Assembly (NCBI RefSeq): GCF_039555335.1
Contig: NC_092647.1
Coordinates: forward strand, 9,989,274 to 10,053,273
DNA length: 64,000 nucleotides
Source: Amphiura filiformis
Lineage: Eukaryota; Echinodermata; Ophiuroidea; Amphilepidida; Amphiuridae
Direction: 5' to 3'
Position 1 is the stretch's first letter. Each line of letters starts with the position of its first letter. The position numbers were made by a program, and so were the translations under genes. Below, piece by piece: positions 1-11,874 of this stretch. Below the pieces are notes generated by a model. It was not told the origin of the DNA. It did no database searches and saw only the letters and a program-made list of their open reading frames with translations.

Positions 1-1200
1 CGAGATGTGTCGGACTCATTGGCGTACGCAGGGGGGGTGTTACGGGTGTGAAACACCCCCCTTGTGTCTGTCCAAAAAAATAAAAATGGGGAGAAAAGGC
101 AAAGAAAGAGAAAGGGAGAGAGAAGGGGGGGGGGGGAAGAGGAGAGGAGGGAGATGAGCAAGGCATAGGGGACATATTATCAAATTATCATAGGTCTATA
201 GATGCCTTAACTATCCCCACACAAATTTTTCTAACCCCTTTACCCGGTATTGACCGGCAACGTACGTAAATGTGTCGATTAATGTTAACATCCCCCACCC
301 CCCACACCCCACACACACATCATCATCATCATGCAGTCACACCTTTACCCTGGCAACGTACGTCCGTAAAGGTTTTAATTGTTAATTGACATGGATATAG
401 GGCCTACATGTTAACACCAACACCTCCACATCGTCACACCCCACATCCTACCCCCGTACCCTACCCCGGAAACGTACGTACGTAGGCCTAAAGGTGTTAA
501 TTGTGCAAATTGAGTTTGGGCCCTTTTTTCTTCATGAACCATTATTTCACCAATTTTGGGCTTTTTCAAACTAAAGTTTGACACACTAATAGTGTCTAAA
601 TGGTCCGCCAAATCGCTTCAATTAGGTCTTCAGTTTGCAAAAGTTTCTTAATGCTCAGGGGGGGGGAGTGCACATCCCCCTCAGACACCCCCCCTGCATA
701 GTGGATAAAGTAGCCATTTTGGCTTTTGCTTTCGACATTTACCAATTTGTATTTAACACAATTTATAGGCCTACAACTATAGGCAAGGCTTGTTCACGAA
801 AGGCTTTATGGACCGCCATTTGTTCAATGGATAAACAAGCAGCCATTTTTGCTTCTGCTTTCGACACTTACCAAAAATTGTGTTTAACCCTATTCATAGG
901 CCTATGAACTGTAGGAAAAACTTGTTCACGAAAGGCTTCATGGACCGTCATTTCACAAATTTTCGGCTTTTTCAAATTAAAATTTTACACACTAATAGTG
1001 CCAAAATTGTCCACCAAATCGCTTCAATTAGTCTTCATTATCCAAAAGTTTCTTAATTCTGAGGGGGGCACATCCCCTCAGACACCCCCCTGCGTCGCGC
1101 AAGCGCGACGGGATGGCCGCTATGCGGCCATTTTTATTGTTTATCATCACACCCCCCTTGAGAAATTCCTGCGTACGCGCATGGTCGGACTGTCTTGTTT
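1..1200. repeat. Composite C-rich repeat block
   Basis: No gene is seen. The two ends are imperfectly inverted: a GTACGCAGG-containing, C-run-rich segment near 1-60 reappears in reverse near 1147-1195. Inside are diverged tandem copies of an AACGTACGTA-bearing unit (about 245-500, three copies) and a direct duplication (about 530-680 against 950-1085), recognisable by the shared string CACTAATAGTG and the TCAGACACCCCCC tail. It may be one old inverted-repeat element with internal duplication. The family is not recognised. Confidence 0.5.
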
Positions 1201-2135
1201 TCTTGGGTACTTAGCTATGACGTGTGCCAGCTAATTACATCATCATTGTACTTTTCCAGCAGTCACGAGATCAGAAACATGGGGTGGGCGGACTTGCCCC
1301 GAGGGCGGACTTGCCCCGGTCTCCCCTACTCTGGATATTGTATTTAAGCTTAAAACTCTGATTTAATTAATGTGTGCACAATTGCTTGATTTTCACATGT
1401 GTTCTTTTCAGTCACCCTACTCCCTCTGTTTGTTTGGATTGCGGTCAGAGATGCTTAACACGGCTGTCTATGAGCTTCTATGGATGAGATTGTCGGAAAT
1501 CTGGCCTACTAAAATTGCCAATGATGTAATGCATCTTTAAATGGATCTGGCTTGTGATTTGGTCGCCCTGATCTCGTTATGGTTTAAATCCTCCGGTACC
1601 TGTCATTACCATTAATAACTACATGGTACACAAGTATGTGGCCTACCCGCCTTTGTGTTGTGTAATTGCATGAAGCGTCAATAAGTGCATGAACACATCT
1701 TGTATTTGCTTGCGGTTAAATTTGATTGATAAACAAGTATGATTGACAGTGTGAGTGTTAGGGACTTTGCCCGTGAGTGTTAGGGACTTTGCCCGTTCAA
1801 AATCCCGTTTAAAATTGAAAGTCCATTGTCTATTTTTAACATGGAATTTCGCGATTAATAAACTGGCAGATTCTAAAATCAGAATTGTTCAGTATTGAAG
1901 TGCCAATACAATTATGACATTATGATATGTTGCATTTAATAATATAAGCCTACGTACACTTTACTTTTACTGTCACTAATATAATTATATAAACTTTTTC
2001 ATAACAATTTTATACTAGTATTTTGTTGTAATTAATATCAGTATAATTTCGAGTTCAACTGAATGATTTCATCATGATTAACATCAAAAATAGACTATGG
2101 CATAGTCTAGAACTATGAGGGCATCTTGCTGAAAC
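1200..2135. other. Gene-free interval
   Basis: AT-rich sequence without a supportable gene. A GGGCGGACTTGCCCC repeat near 1285-1320 resembles the interior of the inverted-repeat element at 6385-7088. A 22-bp unit (GTGAGTGTTAGGGACTTTGCCC) occurs twice in tandem near 1751-1795, the second copy directly following the first. Confidence 0.5.
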
Positions 2136-2759
2136 ATGAGTAATTTCTTTGACAAAATCAATAAGCCCAAGAGTGCAAAATCAAACTCAAATAAGGACAG
2201 TAGTACTACAAACAAAGGACATATCGTGTTACCCTATATCAAAGGGATTTCGGAGGCTCTTCGAAGGAATTTCCAAAAATTCGGTATACGGGTAACATTT
2301 AAACCCACACAGACACTGCGCCAATTTTTAGTGGCGCCAAAAGACAAAACTGAGAAAAAGGACGTAACTGGTCCAGTGTACTTGATTCCATGCCAGGGGC
2401 AGACTACAAGAGGCACCTGCAAAGAATCGTACATTGAAGAGACTGAACGTTCTCTCAAGACCACATTTCTCGAACACAGACGTCCTAGCACAACTTTGTC
2501 TGAGGTTTCCAAACATATCCACATAGAGTCACCGGGCCATCACGTCAACCTGGACAAAGTTCAAATCTTGGATAGGGAACCTCGCTGGTTTGAGAGAGGA
2601 GTCAAGGAGGCCATCCACATCAGGGCCAACCAACCATCTCTGAACAAAGACGGAGGGCGCTACAAGTTACCAAAGGTCTATGACCCGGTCATTACGTCAC
2701 ACTTCAAGAGTGCGCGATCGGGTTATTCCGCTGACGAAGGCTGTAGTAGCAACAGCTGA
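2136..2759 (+). pseudogene. Penelope-like element GIY-YIG endonuclease relic (5'-truncated)
   Basis: This 207-residue frame matches the C-terminal part of Penelope-like retroelements: the end of the thumb/linker (LPYIKGISEALRR, about residues 33-45), then a GIY-YIG nuclease. The GIY part is VYLIPC (about 81-86). The YIG part reads YIEET where functional copies have YIGET, so a key glycine is lost. Arg and EHRR follow in the SLKTTFLEHRR stretch, and the catalytic Glu lies in KEAIHIR (about 157-163). The PLE signature LNKDGGRYKLPKVYDP closes the domain. The nuclease would nick target DNA for primed reverse transcription. The reverse transcriptase is absent upstream, so this is a truncated copy. 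Family assignment is secure. The methionine at 2136 simply follows a stop and is probably not the original start. Confidence 0.88.
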
Positions 2760-2762
2760 AAA
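2731..2762 (+). ncRNA. Hammerhead-like motif at PLE 3' end
   Basis: The string CTGACGA, one unpaired base, a hairpin (GGCTGT/ACAGCT, one G-T pair, six-base loop) and GAAA occur in that order across the stop codon. The same layout follows the other two PLE relics here. Hammerhead ribozymes are known from Penelope-like elements, but the extra base after CTGANGA departs from the strict core and stems I and III are not clear. The call is tentative. Confidence 0.35.
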
Positions 2763-4080
2763 TTACGGAGGTAAATATTTTGTATTGAGATCAAGAGTTT
2801 ATATCTTTCTATATGAGTAATTTCTATTATCAAATCGAAAAGAAAGATCACATTCAATGCAGTGCTGGATTTTGAAGAAAAAATGTAGGAATGTTCTTGA
2901 AAGCTAATTTTTCTCTATGAGGAAAAACATCTAAGTATAGAAAGGACAAATTTCCTGTCAGACTCTCAACAAGTGCCACTACACTCTTACATCCATCCAT
3001 CCATTCAAGAGCTTTGTAAACCTGACTTTTCTTCATGATGAAACTCATGGGGAATATTCTCCAATTTCTATTCATCCAAAACAGTTATAAATATGCTCTC
3101 TTCAAGTCAAATTGACCCAATATCATCACTTGAATTACCTTGAGACTGTCACAAGCATTTGCTGACAACAAGATGAGAAACTTGCAAGTTTGTCATATCA
3201 ATCGATGCAACTGCAGAAAGAATGGTAAAATGTCATTCCAAGGGGTTAATGCACAAAATTTCCACTATTATATTTTGCAATCAGTCATAAATGACACCCC
3301 CAGATTTCTAACTTTTCTCCACTTTTTCTGTATAAATATTGATCAGTCCCTGAAATTCTTAATAGATGCTACCTGCAGATTTCATGTCTCCGGGCAGAAG
3401 GAAACCTGTATTTTGGGCATATTTTTAGTAAATATTGTGCATCACACATACACACTACTCCTGTTAAATACACATTTCATTGACCATGTTCAGTATCAAT
3501 TTGTGCTGTTATGAGGCCTGCCTATTTGGTACTGATTAAACTATAGACCATGTTTTTCAATTCACTTGGACCACTCTAGGCTAATTTTCACCTTGACTAT
3601 AACATAAGTGCCTATCTCCTTTATTTCCCTAAATTTCTACTGCACTAACAAATACCAGTATGAGACACTTAACAAATCTTCTACTTCCAGGACTTATTTA
3701 TAACCACTTGAGGCCAATTTTCAGCTGTACTATGATAAAAACCGTCATTATAGTAATTGCCAAGATACGTCTTACGTTGCCCAGCGGTTCTAATAGTGTC
3801 GCAGCCTCTGGCTCATTCTGACGCAACCTGCGCCAGGTGAAGTTGGATATTTACAAAATGATTGGTAATTTTATCTCACTACCTCCGCCTACTATAAAGA
3901 ACCACATGCCTAGGTTAATCTGAGTGAGATTGCCATCAGTGATAATTGCAAGTAATTTTGATTAAGATTGTACCAAGTGGAGGTATGATGAATAGATGGT
4001 AAGATGATCTCAAAGCCACTTGTTCTACAATATTATGTCCTGCGGGTGATGGTTAATGCTCTGTCTGCTAGCCATAGGCT
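2763..4080. other. Gene-free interval
   Basis: AT-rich sequence with short chance reading frames only. I see no domain, no splice-flanked exon and no clear repeat boundary. Confidence 0.5.
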
Positions 4081-4082
4081 TC

Positions 4083-4305
4083 AACATCAAAAGTTCAATT
4101 TTGAGATATTTTCTCAAAATATCAAGAGCTATCTCAAGAACCACTGAACCAATATCAGGCTTGTTTGTACTCATTTTAATGCATTTTTCATGCTGATTCC
4201 AAATATGGTCATGAAAATTTACAATTCTGAAATTTTTGAGTATTTGAAAAAAAAATTGAAACTTGTCGTCTGTAATTGACACCCGCGTGGAGAGAGAGAG
4301 TTAAA
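4083..4305. repeat. Dispersed repeat E, copy 1
   Basis: About 200 bp, including GGCTTGTTTGTACTCATTTT, are shared in the same orientation with 15838-16022. Both copies begin near a GAGATATTTT.TCAAAATATC palindrome and end near GTGGNGAGAG(...)TTAA. The family is not recognised. Confidence 0.65.
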
Positions 4306-4593
4306 TATACACCTACTTGAAATAATCTGGGAAGTGAGTAGTATACTTGTCACAATAAATCTATGACTGTTTAGAAAAAGATTGTAAGAATGTATAAGCA
4401 CGCAGTAATTATTTACTTACATCCTTTTTGCACACAACCAACGAAATGTAATCAAAGGAATACCTTAATGATTTTTGTTCAACATGACTTTGAAACAGTC
4501 ACTAGGTGACTAAATAAATTCATCAGGTTTGTTGATAGACATTATAAAAGATTTCATTGAAACAAAACCAAAAGTAAACTCACTATTTGACGG

Positions 4594-4625
4594 TTTCGCC
4601 TATCATGGTCGATAGGCATCATCAG
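4594..4625 (-). ncRNA. Hammerhead-like motif at PLE 3' end
   Basis: On the minus strand, directly at the stop of the PLE relic, CTGATGA is followed by one base, a perfect 7-bp hairpin (GCCTATC/GATAGGC) and GAAAC, with a GTC triplet just downstream. This is the best matched of the three such motifs here. The unpaired base after CTGATGA and the absence of a clear stem I keep this a candidate only. Confidence 0.4.
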
Positions 4626-4996
4626 AATGATGGTTGCAGATCCATACTTCCGGTTGGACGTATCCCGACTGAAGAGGGTGTTTTATCAGCCAGGAGAGGA
4701 TCATACACTTGACTAAGGAAGTGGGCCCCCTCGTCTCTGTTCATGACGTTCGGACCTCGTCTCCTGATCCAAATGGATTCTTTAATTCTTCTTGTGTTGG
4801 CGTCATCCTCCTTACAAAGAATTTTGGCATTGTCCCAATTGATGACATGGTTTTGCTGGACCGCATGATCCGCAATGGCCGACTTTGACTGTTCACTCGC
4901 AGATTGCTTGCGTTGTTTGTCAATACATCCCTTTTTTAAACCAAACTCACACTCACAAACTTTTGTGTTTTTGTAGACTATACACAGATTGATCAC
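4622..4996 (-). pseudogene. Penelope-like element GIY-YIG endonuclease relic (C-terminal part)
   Basis: This 124-residue minus-strand frame carries the distal half of a Penelope-type nuclease: KSAIADHAVQQNHVINWDNA (about residues 38-57), the region ILCKEDDANTRRIKESIWIR with the expected Glu of the E(A/S)I-IR motif, and the terminal signature NRDEGAHFLSQVYDPLL (about 85-101). The GIY/YIG strands and the whole reverse transcriptase are missing or out of frame upstream. Its sequence differs clearly from the relic at 2136-2759, so two PLE lineages or ages are represented. Family assignment is strong; function is lost. Confidence 0.88.
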
Positions 4997-5042
4997 CTAC
5001 ATAATACACCACTGACAGCTCCTAGTTTCCAATACAAGTTAT

Positions 5043-5139
5043 TCCTTCATGTAACTCTACACAAAATTAGGATTAGGGTTAGGGTTGGAATTAGGGTTAA
5101 GATTAGCTTACACGAAATAATTACATGAAGGATCAACCC
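5043..5139. mobile_element. Small inverted-repeat element with telomere-like core, copy 1
   Basis: CCTTCATGTAA near 5044 and TTACATGAAGGATCAACC near 5121-5138 are inverted. Between them are degenerate TTAGGG/ATTAGG units. The same arrangement occurs at 19590-19760 with a longer core. I read this as a MITE with an expanding TTAGG-like interior, not as a chromosome end. Confidence 0.6.
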
Positions 5140-5815
5140 AGATTCACATATTGATATGTTCCACTCCCTATCACCATGATAGTTCCAGATACAGAAGCTG
5201 ATGACAATGGACATGATGGAATAGAAAAGCATGATGAAAGTTGATGAAAAATCTCACATCGTCACCCATAAATGCCATTTTTGTAATTTTGTGAACAAAG
5301 TGCAAAATGTGGTTAAAACATGCATGAGTTATGTAATCACCCTATTTCTGATTATTCCCTTTAATTTGTATCAGTATCATTTCTTTTTATGCAAAGATTG
5401 GTGAATAAATTATGTTTAAATGTAGGTGAATAGCCTAGGGGGACAGATAGGGGATGTGCCCTCCCCCATCGATCCCAAAATGCAGATGGCTTGTGTCCCC
5501 CCATCAGACCTGGTTGATGCCCACCCCCACAATATGATGACCCACACTACGCCACTGTTTAAATGCATGCTTGAACCATATTTTGTACTTTGTTCTCAAA
5601 ATTACAAACAATGACCCCGGCAGTTAGCGTAGCAGGCTGACGATATGGTGAAGTAGACCTACTTGTATAAAATAATCAATTCATGAGACCAAGTAGTTGT
5701 GCACCGGATGTTTACACCTCTATTTCAAACGGGTCTATAGTATAGATGATTATGAGATGCCACACTTACGCTAAAAATACATTTCTTTTGAATTGGAAAT
5801 GTGATCAAAAATACT
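5140..5815. other. Gene-free interval
   Basis: No gene or bounded repeat is recognisable. A C-rich segment near 5440-5545 resembles fragments of other dispersed repeats but has no clear ends. Confidence 0.45.
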
Positions 5816-6187
5816 ACATTGGCAATTCCAGTTGAAATCCATACACCCAATATGCAGGCCCGGTATGCAGGGCATAATTTAGTGTCAGAATTTTGCATAG
5901 CAAAATATTGTGACTTTAAAAGTTTTATTTGAATAGCAATAATTATGTATAGCAATGACATATGTTTGTGTGATTGCATAGCGATTTGCCTAGATTATGT
6001 AGCAATTATGTGATGCGATACCGGTTATATTATGCTCTGCCTTATGACTTTAATCTACACACACAGCGTGTAGATGGGGGTTACCTGAATGGGTGACTCC
6101 ATTTGAAATCTACACTCCCTGTGTGGGAGATTAAGGTCATGTCTTCCATAGGGGGTGTATGGCTTTCAACTGGAATAGGCCATTGTA
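5816..6187. mobile_element. MITE family F, copy 1 (interrupted)
   Basis: The left end (ATTCCAGTTGAAATCCATAC) and right end (GGTGTATGGCTTTCAACTGG) are inverted. The interior carries the family words TCTTCCATAGGGGGTGTATG and CCATTTGAAATCTACACTCC. About 200 bp of unrelated AT-rich sequence near 5852-6050 splits the copy. Other copies lie at 13384-13957, 17026-17313 and 24566-24758. Confidence 0.65.
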
Positions 6188-6384
6188 CTAGCATAAACAG
6201 AATTTTATCCCAAATTAATTTCGTCTATATAATTATAATATATATATGAAATTAAATAGGCCCTACTACAGAGTATAAATATGTGTTGTCTATTAAGTTT
6301 CAAATGCTTACTTGATTGTAATTCAGAAAAAAGTTGAAATGTCATCAGATGATAGTCTTTTAAGTCCAGGCATATAATTTCATC

Positions 6385-7088
6385 AATAGGGGAGAGCGGG
6401 GAGTGTTCGCCCTAGGGGCAGTTTCGCCCACCCCTTGTTTCTCAGCACTACGGCTATCGGGGGATTTGGTGATGGCAAAATTAGGTGACATAGGTCATTA
6501 TAAACTTCTCATATTAGCTACACGACATATAGGGATGTGTTCATCGAACTGCAGCCAAAACAAAAAAATTACACCAAAACGTAATTTTTTGTTGCATTAA
6601 TAATGTTGTATTATCATTGATACATAAATACAGATGGTTTTAATGGAAATCTGTGTTGGGAACATATGGGATTTCTCAAAGATTTAATGCAGTTATGAAC
6701 TCCTTATTTGATTTGTATTTTGCATACCCTGAAGAAAATACAAAAATGTGCACAAGGGGCACGTTCGCCCTTTTGAGGATGGGGCATGTTCGCCCTATAT
6801 CTTCCCCGGGCGGACTTACCCCAAACTGGAGGACGGACCTACCCCATCAGCGTATTATGCAAAATATTGATAATTATACCATTAAACAAGGTAAAACTAC
6901 TGAAAAGCATGTTTTTTAAAGTTATGTGGTATCAGTATTACTCATACCACCGTTTATGTCCTAATCCATAATCTCCCCAAAGACATAGGGCTTTCACCTG
7001 GGCTAATCAGGTCATCCCTAACCTTAAAATTGACATCGCTACGCTGGTCAGAAAAAAATAGGGCGAACACTCCCCGCTCTCCCCTATT
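6385..7088. mobile_element. 0.7-kb inverted-repeat element
   Basis: A perfect 30-bp terminal inverted repeat is present. It begins AATAGGGGAGAGCGGGGAGT at the left and appears reversed at 7059-7088. The interior has scattered GTTCGCCC and CGGACTTACCCC motifs and no supportable gene. No target-site duplication could be read with confidence. The superfamily is unknown. Confidence 0.8.
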
Positions 7089-8388
7089 GTTTCTACAGCA
7101 CATGTTTTTAATATAACATTTAACTGATTTTTAAGTGTTTTCTTAGTACTCACTGGCAACATAGACCCTAGAAAGAAGTGTAAGTTTCATAAACAGAATG
7201 ACATGAATGATATTACTAATTTTGTCTCAAATCAATTGAAAAAACATCAACTCACTGGCAATGTTGTTACTGCTGATAGGATTGAGCTAGTGGAAATTTC
7301 ATAAACAGAATGATTACTAATTTTGTCCCAAATCAATTGTAAAAAAATCATACTGCAAGAGGGAGTTTAAGTACTTGAAAGCAGACCGATAAGTCTATGA
7401 AGTCTAAAAATATACTTTTAAGTTAAAACGTGCCATAGTTCATAATTTCATACAGCGGAAAATGTCATCTGAGGTAATCTTAAGCCTATGAAGATAATGT
7501 CATCAATATTGCTTTTGCAGCACATGCTTTTAACATAGCCTCCTATAAGCAATATATATGTGCACATTAATGCGTTCCAATAGAAGAATTCAGGAACAAA
7601 CCATGACATACCCATGTGCTGCCTTGTGTCACTCTTTCATCATCATGGATGTAAGTAACCCTGAAGATAAAATACGGATAATTGGGGGGGAAAGCGTGTA
7701 AATTCGGGCTAAAAAGCCCCAAAATGGGCTGAAAATAAAAGAAATTGCGTAAATCTGGACTACAAAAAAAAACTGAATTCTGTAAAAATACAGAAAACTT
7801 ACATCCCTGCACCATTCGTGTTATTGATGTTACTTTATACATAGGCTTAGGAACTGGGTGGCTTGGGGGCTCAGTCCCTCAATAATTTTTAGTGCAGGGT
7901 TCAAATACCCTTTAGCCCCCCCAACAATTCCAGGTGAAGTGAAAAATGTCATCACAAACCAAGAAAAATGAGTGTTTTGATGTATTTTTGCAAAATTTTG
8001 CCAACACCGAGGGAGGAACCCCCTTCGGCCACCCCCCAGAATGGGTAGTCAACAAATTGTCATTTTCTCAGTTATAATATTTTTAATTGTACGTACACAT
8101 ACCGTATACTAGGTGTTGCATTTTTCCAAACTGGGGTGGAGGACATTTATTAGAAGTGAATTTTCAGTGAAAAAAAAAGCTTCAAAATCGGCGGGCGGAC
8201 TTCGGAAGAACTGCTCACTTCTGGGTTCAAATTCAAGATGGCGGCGCACACGGAACCACATGGAACATGATATTTTCACGGTAAATACAACAAAATTACG
8301 TCCGCAAGTGCATCATCAAGCGAGAATCTGATGAAATTATTGAAATTCTACCGTAACACAGCGATGAACTGGATCAAAGTTTTACAGT
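7089..8388. other. Gene-free interval
   Basis: AT-rich, with weak direct similarity between about 7140-7210 and 7245-7340 (CTCACTGGCAA...AAACAGAATGA). A C-rich stretch lies near 7850-8045. No gene is supported. Confidence 0.45.
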
Positions 8389-8396
8389 ACACAAAG

Positions 8397-9510
8397 CCCG
8401 GTGTTGTCACTTAACATTCAAAGGCGTAACACATGATCGTTCCCTAAGTCAAAAATACCCCCCTATTTTGCGCGGTTTCAAGAACATTTTCGTCATTTTT
8501 TACCCCTATTTTACATGAAAACGCGTACAAATTAGCCTTAAGAAATACCCCTATTTTTTGCATTTCAAGTACACTTTTACAAAAGTATCCCTTTTTTAAC
8601 ATTTCAAGAACACACACAAAAACACTTGTTCTGATTCATTGTTTTACTCCGTTGTCCTTTTAATATATAAATGAGGAAAATAACAGAAAAATATATACAA
8701 ATACATCCAATAGGATGCATCATGTGGTTTTTATGATACAGTTATCAACAATGTAATCTTTCCTCCCGCTTTTTTTTTTTTTTTTTTTTTGCAAAATAAA
8801 GCTTGAATGTGACCAATACATAAACTGACTGACAAAATTACGAACTCTGGCATTTGCCACGAATTCCCTCACTCAAACCACTATATCAGCACCATCTTTA
8901 GATATTTTCAAGAAAAACCTCTAGCTTGCCGCGGTCACCAAATAGTGAGCGATTTGCGGTTTTCGCCCTGCTGACTACAACTTCAAAAGGTTCAGAAGGA
9001 ACAATTCCTTTATGATCAGGTGCCATTTTGAAGAGTTTGTGGCTCGGTTTGTGGGACGGGTACCCAGTTTGTCAAGGCTCCGGAGGCCGGGTGCGTCATT
9101 AATAAAGCCAATGAAAAAAGTCTCACGGAATCAGCGGCCAAACTGGGTAAGTCCCCAGTGACGTAATCGGTGTAAACAAACCATGAAACAAATAAAACAG
9201 AGTCGAGCGTGTTGCTGAATATTTAGGCGGGATATTAGGAAGGCAAAAAAGTTTCATAAAAGTGAAATCGGGAGTAAATTGAGCGAGAAATGGTAAGATT
9301 TCTTGGGATTTCAACATTATGATGATGATGATTCACAGAAATATGTACCCTATTTTTTTTTTTCTAGTACACCGTCGTCAAAAACAACCCTATTTTTTAA
9401 ATATCGCGAACATAAAATGTTCGCGAACATAGTTTAAAAATAACCCCTTTTTTCGCGAAATTGGGAACGATCATGCGTACACATAGTCAATGTTAAGTGA
9501 CAACACCGGG
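8397..9510. mobile_element. Non-autonomous hAT-like element, 1.1 kb
   Basis: The ends CCCGGTGTTGTCACTTAACATT and its reverse complement are perfect for over 20 bp, and similarity continues inward (ATGATCGTTCCC). A perfect 8-bp target duplication ACACAAAG flanks it at 8389-8396 and 9511-9518. Eight-base duplications are typical of hAT elements (P and Merlin are alternatives). It contains oligo-T runs and palindromic TTCGCGAACAT, but no transposase. Confidence 0.85.
8898..9026 (-). CDS. Possible captured small reading frame inside hAT-like element
   Basis: A 42-codon frame starts with ATG in a favourable context (AAAATGG) and begins MAPDHKGIVPSEPFEVVVSR. The composition is protein-like and GC-richer than the surrounding element. 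It ends in a plain stop with no splice donor close by. It could be a fragment of a host first exon captured by the MITE, or chance. I do not recognise the peptide. Confidence 0.25.
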   Translation of the reverse strand: MAPDHKGIVPSEPFEVVVSRAKTANRSLFGDRGKLEVFLENI

Positions 9511-9518
9511 ACACAAAG

Positions 9519-11095
9519 CAGCCTTTGTATCTATCCCATTTTCACTTCAACCCAGGTTCTAATCCAACCTTATTCCCAATCAATAATATTACTTTGGGCT
9601 ACAGTTATAAATTCATTGGCTGAGAAAACACTTTAATGTTACAAATACGCCGCTATCAACTATACGAAATGAGTCACTTATCGCTCAAATCAGTTAACCC
9701 AATACAGACTACTGCCATTCTTACACAGTCTCTAATTGGTTAATTACATGATATAATCATCTCAGTAACCAATCAAATTAGAGCTTTTAGATCTCTTCAT
9801 TAATTTAAGATTAATCCCCTTGAGCCCTTCTGACTATTCTTACCATATCTCTGATTGGCTCAAATCCATGATACAACTCTCTTTCTAACGAATCAAAATG
9901 GTTCTTAGAAGCCGACCCATGGGATGCAGACCAAAATAAGCAGTCAAATTTTAGTTTCTTTCTTTGTTTTCAGCAACTTAAAAATAATCAAATCATCATG
10001 AATTGTAACTCCAAAATTGATTAAAAATGCAGCATATTGGAGTATGAAATGAAAAACTTGAACTGATTTTGGCGACAAACGACTTGATTTCTTTGAATCA
10101 TTTAGATACATCTTGAAGATACATTATGAATGGCAATATATTTAAGGGTTCAACTTTATTGTTCAAGTTCACTATGAATCAACAATAAACGACAACAAGG
10201 TTATGTAAATCAATTTGTGTCTTCTTAAAGGGGTGTTGTGTTTTCGTCACCTTAGCAAAAATTTATTTTCACAAAACCATAATAAAATCAGACTTATACA
10301 CTTGGCTTGTGCAAAGTAATTTTTATCACAAATTGTGGAAAACACATTAAAACCTACTTATATTTGTTGAGAGCAGCCAAGTTTTATTCAACATTAAATA
10401 ATGTCATCATAAATAATTGCTTGAACACCATACATTAGGGAAACATAAAATACCATGTAGCCAACATTCATAAACTTCAAATTCATAAACTTGGCAAACG
10501 TTAATATCTGTGGCAACTGTTAGAACTGTTAGACTATATACCCATTTATATTTTGGCATGTGTTACACGCCCAAGTGGCATGCGCAAAGGGGACATTTGT
10601 CAGTCAGTTGATGGAAAAGCACCCAGAAGGGCGTACAAATGGGGCTACCAATTATGCCAAGCATAGCAAGCCGAAAAATTTTGCTATAAAGTTTGCTGTG
10701 TGCTCAGCAAAATTATCCAGAGTTACACTATTAGCCCTTCATGAGCGACTTGCAGTGCGGCATGGGGGCAGGGGCAAATGCTCCCCAGTCAGAAGTCTCA
10801 CCCCTGTCCCCCCAGTAAAAACCAAAAATTACAAAATGTCCACTTTCTGCGGCAATTTTGCATAAAATTTGTTGCTTTGCCCCCCCCTGAAATTCAGTTT
10901 AGATATTGCAATTTACCAATTGGCTTGTGACTTACACAGCAAGTCACATGTTTAACATTATTTGTGTCCAACCAGTTAGACTACAGGAAGAACATTATAA
11001 AACATTTAGGGTTTAAAATTAATCTTCTAAATCTCTACAATCCCAGCCAAGAACTGATCATTATGATAATAAATGTTGATGCATCCAAATGTATG
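9519..11095. other. Gene-free interval with a diverged duplication
   Basis: An approximately 90-bp segment near 9705-9795 is repeated in diverged form near 9828-9908, each copy having CTCT(A)ATTGG-like words. A C-rich dispersed-repeat fragment near 10750-10890 (CAATTTTGC next to GCCCCCCC) appears inverted at 16440-16565. No gene is supported. Confidence 0.45.
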
Positions 11096-11103
11096 CTATC
11101 CAG

Positions 11104-11413
11104 CAGGGCTGTCAACTTTTTGGAATTGCTTGGCGTGAGACACAGGCGTACCGGGATTTACAGACTCCAATGTTCATTTTGTACCATGATTATTTGAGCC
11201 ACAGCGCTCGGGAATGTGAAAAGCAGGGGGGGTAGGAGCAACAAATTATTCATGATGATGCGTGAGATTTTACTCATTTTCCACCTTTTTGCGTGAGATT
11301 TACTACCTAGGCGTGAGATTATACTACCTTGGCGTGAGATTATACTACCTTGGCGTGAGAAAGTGACCCAATGCGTGAGACTCACGGCCAATGCGTGAGA
11401 GTTGACAGCCCTG
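11104..11413. mobile_element. hAT-like MITE with internal minisatellite, 310 bp
   Basis: The ends CAGGGCTGTCAAC and GTTGACAGCCCTG are inverted, flanked by a perfect 8-bp duplication CTATCCAG at 11096-11103 and 11414-11421. The right half carries three to four tandem copies of a roughly 21-bp unit (GGCGTGAGATTATACTACCT). No coding capacity. Confidence 0.9.
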
Positions 11414-11802
11414 CTATCCAGTCTTATAGCCCTAGGTATGGACAGGGATAGGGACATTTTAGCTGCTGTCTCTGAAACTGACATCCCTCATTCATTTTAT
11501 ATTTCAAACATTAATTCCTGCTGTATATAGAACTACTTTACTTGCGTTCAATGCATATTAGTAAAGAGTAATTAAGTCAAAACCAAGTTTAGTTGTGTTT
11601 TTTATTCTAAGCAAATACTTTTAAACAAAACAGATGAAAAGTAAATCTAGCAAGACCGAAATTTGAAGTAATTTGCAACTACAAGCCAATAGTGGGGCAC
11701 CGCCGTAGTGGGCGCCCAAAAAGTGGGGCGGATTTTTTTCAACAAATGAAGCAGTAAAGCTCAGGCGAACTGGCAATATAATAAAAGAGACAAAAAATCA
11801 GA
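11414..11802. other. Gene-free interval
   Basis: A GGGGC/GCCC-rich fragment near 11693-11735 (GTGGGGC...GTGGGGCGG) is probably part of an old repeat. Nothing else is recognisable. Confidence 0.4.
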
Positions 11803-11874
11803 AATGTTCGGATTCGAACCAGCGCGCACTCACGATTTCATGTTGGAGTTAATCACCTCCACACGCCACAACAG
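11803..11874 (-). repeat. tRNA-derived sequence (SINE head or tRNA pseudogene)
   Basis: On the minus strand a perfect B box GGTTCGAATCC lies at 11810-11820. About 40 bp upstream is an A-box-like TGGCGTGTGG with a D-stem-like GGAG/CTCC pair. A full cloverleaf is not convincing, so this is more likely a tRNA-derived SINE fragment than a working tRNA gene. Confidence 0.5.

Noticed and set aside
4083-4401. Minus-strand frames at 4025-4401
   Set aside because: They overlap dispersed repeat E, and no protein motif is present.
11803-11874. Functional tRNA gene
   Set aside because: The B box is good, but the acceptor and anticodon stems do not form convincingly.
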